Under the pieces are notes generated by a model. It was not told the origin of the DNA. It saw only the letters and a program-made list of their open reading frames with translations, and did not search any database. A stretch of DNA of 12,332 nucleotides from Conidiobolus incongruus B7586 (taxonomy: Eukaryota > Entomophthoromycota > Entomophthoromycetes > Entomophthorales > Conidiobolaceae): assembly GCA_000697335.1 (NCBI GenBank), contig JNEM01014988.1, positions 1 through 12,332 of the forward strand, given 5' to 3'. Below, one piece after another: positions 9,247-12,332 of this stretch (position 1 is the stretch's first letter; the number at the start of each line of letters is the position of its first letter). Both the position numbers and the translations under genes were made by a program.

Positions 9247-9268
9247 ATATATATATATATATATATAT
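9247..9268. repeat. (AT)11 tract in the mariner leader
   Basis: An alternating AT run between the left terminal repeat and the transposase start of copy A. Runs at the equivalent place occur in copy 2 (1871-1886), copy B (10622-10645) and weakly in copy 1 (629-636). It therefore belongs to the element and is not a random microsatellite. Confidence 0.8.
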
Positions 9269-9321
9269 TAGTTTTTTTGATTAAAAAATTAACTTTTTAA
9301 AATTGGTTGTTTAATTTAATC

Positions 9322-10356
9322 ATGCTTAAACCAAATAGTAATCATCAAAAGTTTTTTATTTTGGTATCAGTAAAACTTAACCATAAACCCTTTAAAATTA
9401 TTTAAAATTTATAAGCTGCTTTTAGTAATAAAGTATTATCTAAATTAACAATTTATTGTTAGGTAAATTACTTTAAAGTTAAAAGAGAAACTATTTAAAA
9501 CCTGTTAAAATCTAGAAGATTAACTTTAACTATCACTCTTTTAATTGTAAATAAAGTGAAAAAATATATTGAAAAGTGCCTTTTTATTTCAGCTAGAGAA
9601 TTATCTAAGTACTTTAATATTAGTTTTATAAGTATTTTATATATTTTAAAGTTTAAACTAAAATTAATAAATAAAAATATAAAATAGGTACCTTATAATT
9701 TAACTAAAGCTTAAAAAAAAGCTAGAGTAGTTATTGTTAAATAAAACCTATTAAAATATTACTAGAAGCTTAAACTTTTATAATAAATAATTATAATTGA
9801 TGAATCTTAAATCTTTATGTATAATCCTTAACTAAAACACAAATCAAAATGTTAGATTAAGTTAAATTAACCTTCTCTACAAATCCCTTTAAATAAGCAT
9901 TTTGTTAATAAGTGAATAATAATTATTAAAATAGATTATAATAGTATATGCTATTTTTATTTATTTTTTAAAAGAAAATCAATTAATAATAAACTATATA
10001 TTGTTTTTTTAAATAGAAGGATTTCTAATTGGTGTTCTCAATATAATTTGAGAAAACCTATTATTTTGCATGATAATTACAAAATACATAAATTTAAAGC
10101 TGTAAAAAACTTTCTAATTAAAAATAACTGGAAAAAACTACCACATCTAGTATATTTCCTTGATTATAACTTATATAATTATAATTGCTTTAGGTAATTA
10201 AAAAACCAGCTTACAAGAAAGAAAATTTCTACAGAAAAATTTAATTGGTTTGTAAAACATTAAATTTCAATCTTTAATAAAAAGAATTGTTTTTTAGGTG
10301 TTAGAAGTTTGCTAAAAATATAGCAAAAAGTTATTAATAATAAAAGAAACTATTAA
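9322..10356 (+). pseudogene. Mariner DD34D transposase, decayed by stops
   Basis: The cut-and-paste transposase of copy A. One frame runs 345 codons including the terminal stop, matching the roughly 345 residues typical of mariner transposases. Landmarks are all in that frame: an SARELSKYFNIS helix-turn-helix-like segment (9589-9624); VPYNLTKA (9688-9711) for the WVPHxL linker, its tryptophan now a stop; first catalytic D in IIIDES (D at 9799-9801); ILHDN with the second D at 10072-10074, 91 codons on; then LPHLVYFLDYNLYNYNCF for the LPHPPYSPDLAPSDYHLF block, whose third catalytic D, 35 codons after the second, is now N (10177-10179, GAT to AAT); and QKVINNKRNY at the C-terminus. I count about 18 in-frame stops and no frameshift. 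Several stops stand where mariners have tryptophan, as expected from G-to-A change. The ATG is ATA in copy C, again a transition. Confidence 0.93.
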
Positions 10357-10428
10357 ATTTATATTATATATTTATTTTTATATATTATATATTCAAATGT
10401 TTATTTATTTTTAATTATAAAAAATTCC

Positions 10429-10570
10429 CATTGTTAAAAATATAAAGTAATAGCAATCACTTTTTGAATTTGAATCAATATATGTTTAATTAATAATAGT
10501 CTTAGAATATATATTTACTTAAAATATTATTCTTGAATTTATTATTTTTATTACCACAAAGTTAAAGTAA
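10429..10570. other. Spacer between mariner copies A and B
   Basis: About 140 bases of AT-rich DNA that match neither element. It is presumably host sequence into which the two copies inserted separately. No feature is visible. Confidence 0.6.
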
Positions 10571-11214
10571 TGTAAAATTTTTTATTTACTGATTTTTCAT
10601 ACAAATTATTAATTTTAGAAAATATATATATATATATATATATATTATAAATAGCAAAATAAATAATTTTAAGCTATATATATATATAAATATAAAAAGT
10701 TATTTTTAATTAAAAATTAACTTTGGAAATTTTATCATTTTAATACTAATGAAACTCAACTATAAGCTTTTTAAAATAATTTAAAATTTACAAACAGCTT
10801 AATTAAATGATGATTTATTTAAATTAGCTATTTATATTAGGTAATTTATTTGAAAGTTAGAAAAGTAATTATTTAAACCATATTTAAGTTTAAGAACTTG
10901 TTTTAATTATTATTTTATAAATTATTAATAAAATAGAAAATACCATTTTATTTTTTGCTAAAGGGATATTAAAGTATTTTAATATCAATTATCTAAGTAT
11001 ATTATATATATTAAAGTTTACACTTAAATCAACTAATAAAAATATAGAATTAATTTAATATAATCTAATTAAAAGTTAATAAAATAACTATAATTAAATA
11101 AAACTAACAAAGGTTTAATTAAAAACTAAGGCTTTTATAATAAATATTTATAATTAATAAATTAAAATTTTTTTAAAAATTTTATATTAAAATATCACTT
11201 TGTAATTTAAATTA
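10571..11214 (+). mobile_element. Mariner relic, copy B (5' half, interrupted)
   Basis: It runs parallel to copy A from its left end (TGTAAAATTTTTT at 10571, compare TGGGTAATTTTTT at 9155) through the leader AT tract (10622-10645) to the region of the first catalytic D. There TTTATAATAAATATTTATAATTAAT (about 11132-11156) corresponds to the IIIDE segment of copy A near 9777-9801. The remainder is weakly alignable up to the TA at 11215-11216, where copy C begins. The rest of copy B is expected beyond copy C, outside the window. It is more decayed than copy A, with many stops in the transposase region. Confidence 0.85.
10622..10645. repeat. (AT)12 tract in mariner copy B leader
   Basis: Alternating AT run at the same place in the element as 9247-9268 in copy A. 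A second, shorter run (10676-10687) follows and is not seen in copy A. Confidence 0.75.
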
Positions 11215-11216
11215 TA

Positions 11217-12332
11217 GGAATTTTTTATAATTGATAAAAAATATATATTTTAATATATAAAAAATAAAAATAATATATAATATAAAATTAATAATTTCTT
11301 TTATTTTTAATAATTTTTTTGCTATATTTTTAGTAAAGATCTAATATTTAAAAAATAGTTTTTTTTATTAAAGACTAAAATTTGAATTTTCACAAACTAA
11401 TTAAATTTTCCTGTAGTAATTTTTTTTCTATAAACTTGTTTTTTAATTTCTTAAAATAATTATAGTTATATAGGTTATAATCTAAAGGATATATTAGATA
11501 TGGTAGTTTTTTCTAGTTATTTTTAATTAGAAAGTTTTTTACAGTTTTAAATTTATATATTTTATAATTATATAAAATAATAAGTCTTTTTAAATTATAT
11601 TAAAAATACTAATTTGAAATACTTATATTTAAAAAAGATATATAGAATTTATTATTAACTGATTTTCCTTTAAAAACTAAATAAAAATAACATATGCTAT
11701 TATAATTTATTATAATAATTAACATTTGTTTATCAATCAAATATTTATTTAAAGGAATTTATAAAAGGGTTTGATTTAACTTAATTTAATACTTTGATTA
11801 ATATTTTAATAAAAGATTATACAAAAAAACTTAAGATTTATTAATTATAATATTTTATTATAAATGCTTTAGTTCTTAATTATACCTTTGTAAATTTTGT
11901 TTAGCAATAGTTACTCTTATTTTTTTTAACTTTAGTTAAATTATAAGATACCCATTTTATATATTTATTAATCAATTTTAATTTAAACTTTAATATATAT
12001 AAAATACTTATATAACTAATATTAAAATATCTTAATAATTCTTTAATTAATATAAAAAGATATTTTTAATATATTTTTTCATTTTATTAACAATTAAAAA
12101 AATAATAGTTAAAATTAATCTTTTAGATTTTAATATGTTTTAGATAGTTTTTTTAATCTTAAAGTAATTTACCTAGTAATAAATTATTAATTTAAATAAT
12201 ACTTTTTGATTAAAAGCTATTTGTAAATTTTAAAGGATTTTAATGGGTTTATGGTTAAGTTTTACTAATATTAAAATAAAATCTTTTAATAATTACTATT
12301 TAGTTTAAATATAATTAAATTAAACAATAAAT
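11217..12332 (-). mobile_element. Mariner relic, copy C (cut by the window edge)
   Basis: It begins with GGAATTTTTTATAATTG right after a TA (11215-11216) and runs parallel to copy 2 (721 to about 1845) up to the end of the window, so its transposase is on the minus strand. About 140 bases of leader and the second terminal repeat lie outside. Sampled against copy 2 (824-860 versus 11321-11357), 7 of 37 bases differ and all seven are transitions. The catalytic HDN region reads LYNY here after loss of one codon. It probably inserted into copy B. Confidence 0.9.

Larger units (their letters stand above)
9157..10428 (+). mobile_element. Mariner element, copy A (full length, best preserved)
   Basis: A 1272-bp DNA transposon of the mariner group (DD34D). 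Its left end reads GGTAATTTTTTAATTTCTG. Its right end, on the other strand, reads GGAATTTTTTATAATTAAAA. The two are imperfect inverted repeats. A leader of about 165 bases, containing an (AT)11 tract at 9247-9268, precedes a decayed transposase gene (9322-10356), and about 72 bases follow it. The bases just outside are TG (9155-9156) and CA (10429-10430) rather than TA. They may be changed target duplications or part of a slightly longer end. Copy 2 matches it in inverted orientation. Confidence 0.95.

Noticed and set aside
9157-12332. LTR retroelement or LINE as the source of the right-hand repeats
   Set aside because: The repeats have short inverted ends next to TA and an in-frame mariner DD34D transposase; no reverse transcriptase motif is visible.
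1-12332. CRISPR array, operon or bacterial origin
   Set aside because: No regularly spaced repeats with unique spacers are present, there is a single gene of fungal transporter type, and composition and transposon type fit a eukaryotic nucleus.

Overview
The window looks like nuclear DNA from a very AT-rich fungus. The one intact gene (3897-5303, minus strand) encodes a 468-residue, 12-helix major facilitator transporter of the fungal DHA1 drug:proton antiporter type. It has a single exon and a coding GC content that I estimate by eye at 40-45%, against roughly 15-20% around it. At least one CTG codon falls where leucine is expected, so there is no sign of the CUG-serine code. I cannot name the species. 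Fungi with AT-rich intergenic DNA (early-diverging lineages or some yeasts) fit best.

Layout. 1-180: AT-rich, unassigned. 181-718: partial, heavily decayed mariner copy (copy 1). 721-1979: full-length decayed mariner (copy 2), transposase on the minus strand, TA on both sides. 2000-2036: an extra loose mariner end. 2037-3896: intergenic. 3897-5303: the transporter gene. 5304-9154: intergenic, with the transporter's upstream region at its left end and two or three small patches of higher GC. 9157-10428: best-preserved mariner (copy A), plus strand. 10571-11214: the 5' half of another plus-strand copy (copy B), interrupted by copy C. 11217-12332: copy C, minus strand, running off the window.

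The clearest result is the identity and decay mode of the flanking repeats. Copy A still reads in one continuous frame of 345 codons from 9322 to 10356. It carries the WVPHxL-like linker motif, the first catalytic D, the HDN motif and a third catalytic position exactly 35 codons after the HDN aspartate (DD34D mariner). It also has about 18 in-frame stops and no frameshift. A sampled aligned stretch of two copies differs only by transitions. This looks like RIP-like or other C-to-T mutation rather than slow indel decay.

Functionally the window holds one gene that probably exports small molecules across the plasma membrane, sitting alone in a transposon-rich, AT-rich region. Its two nearest full-length mariner copies are inverted and point outward, so the gene lies in an island of about 7.2 kb between two transposon 5' ends. 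I found no convincing new multi-gene system. The remaining observations are small palindromes, hairpins and GC patches of unknown role.
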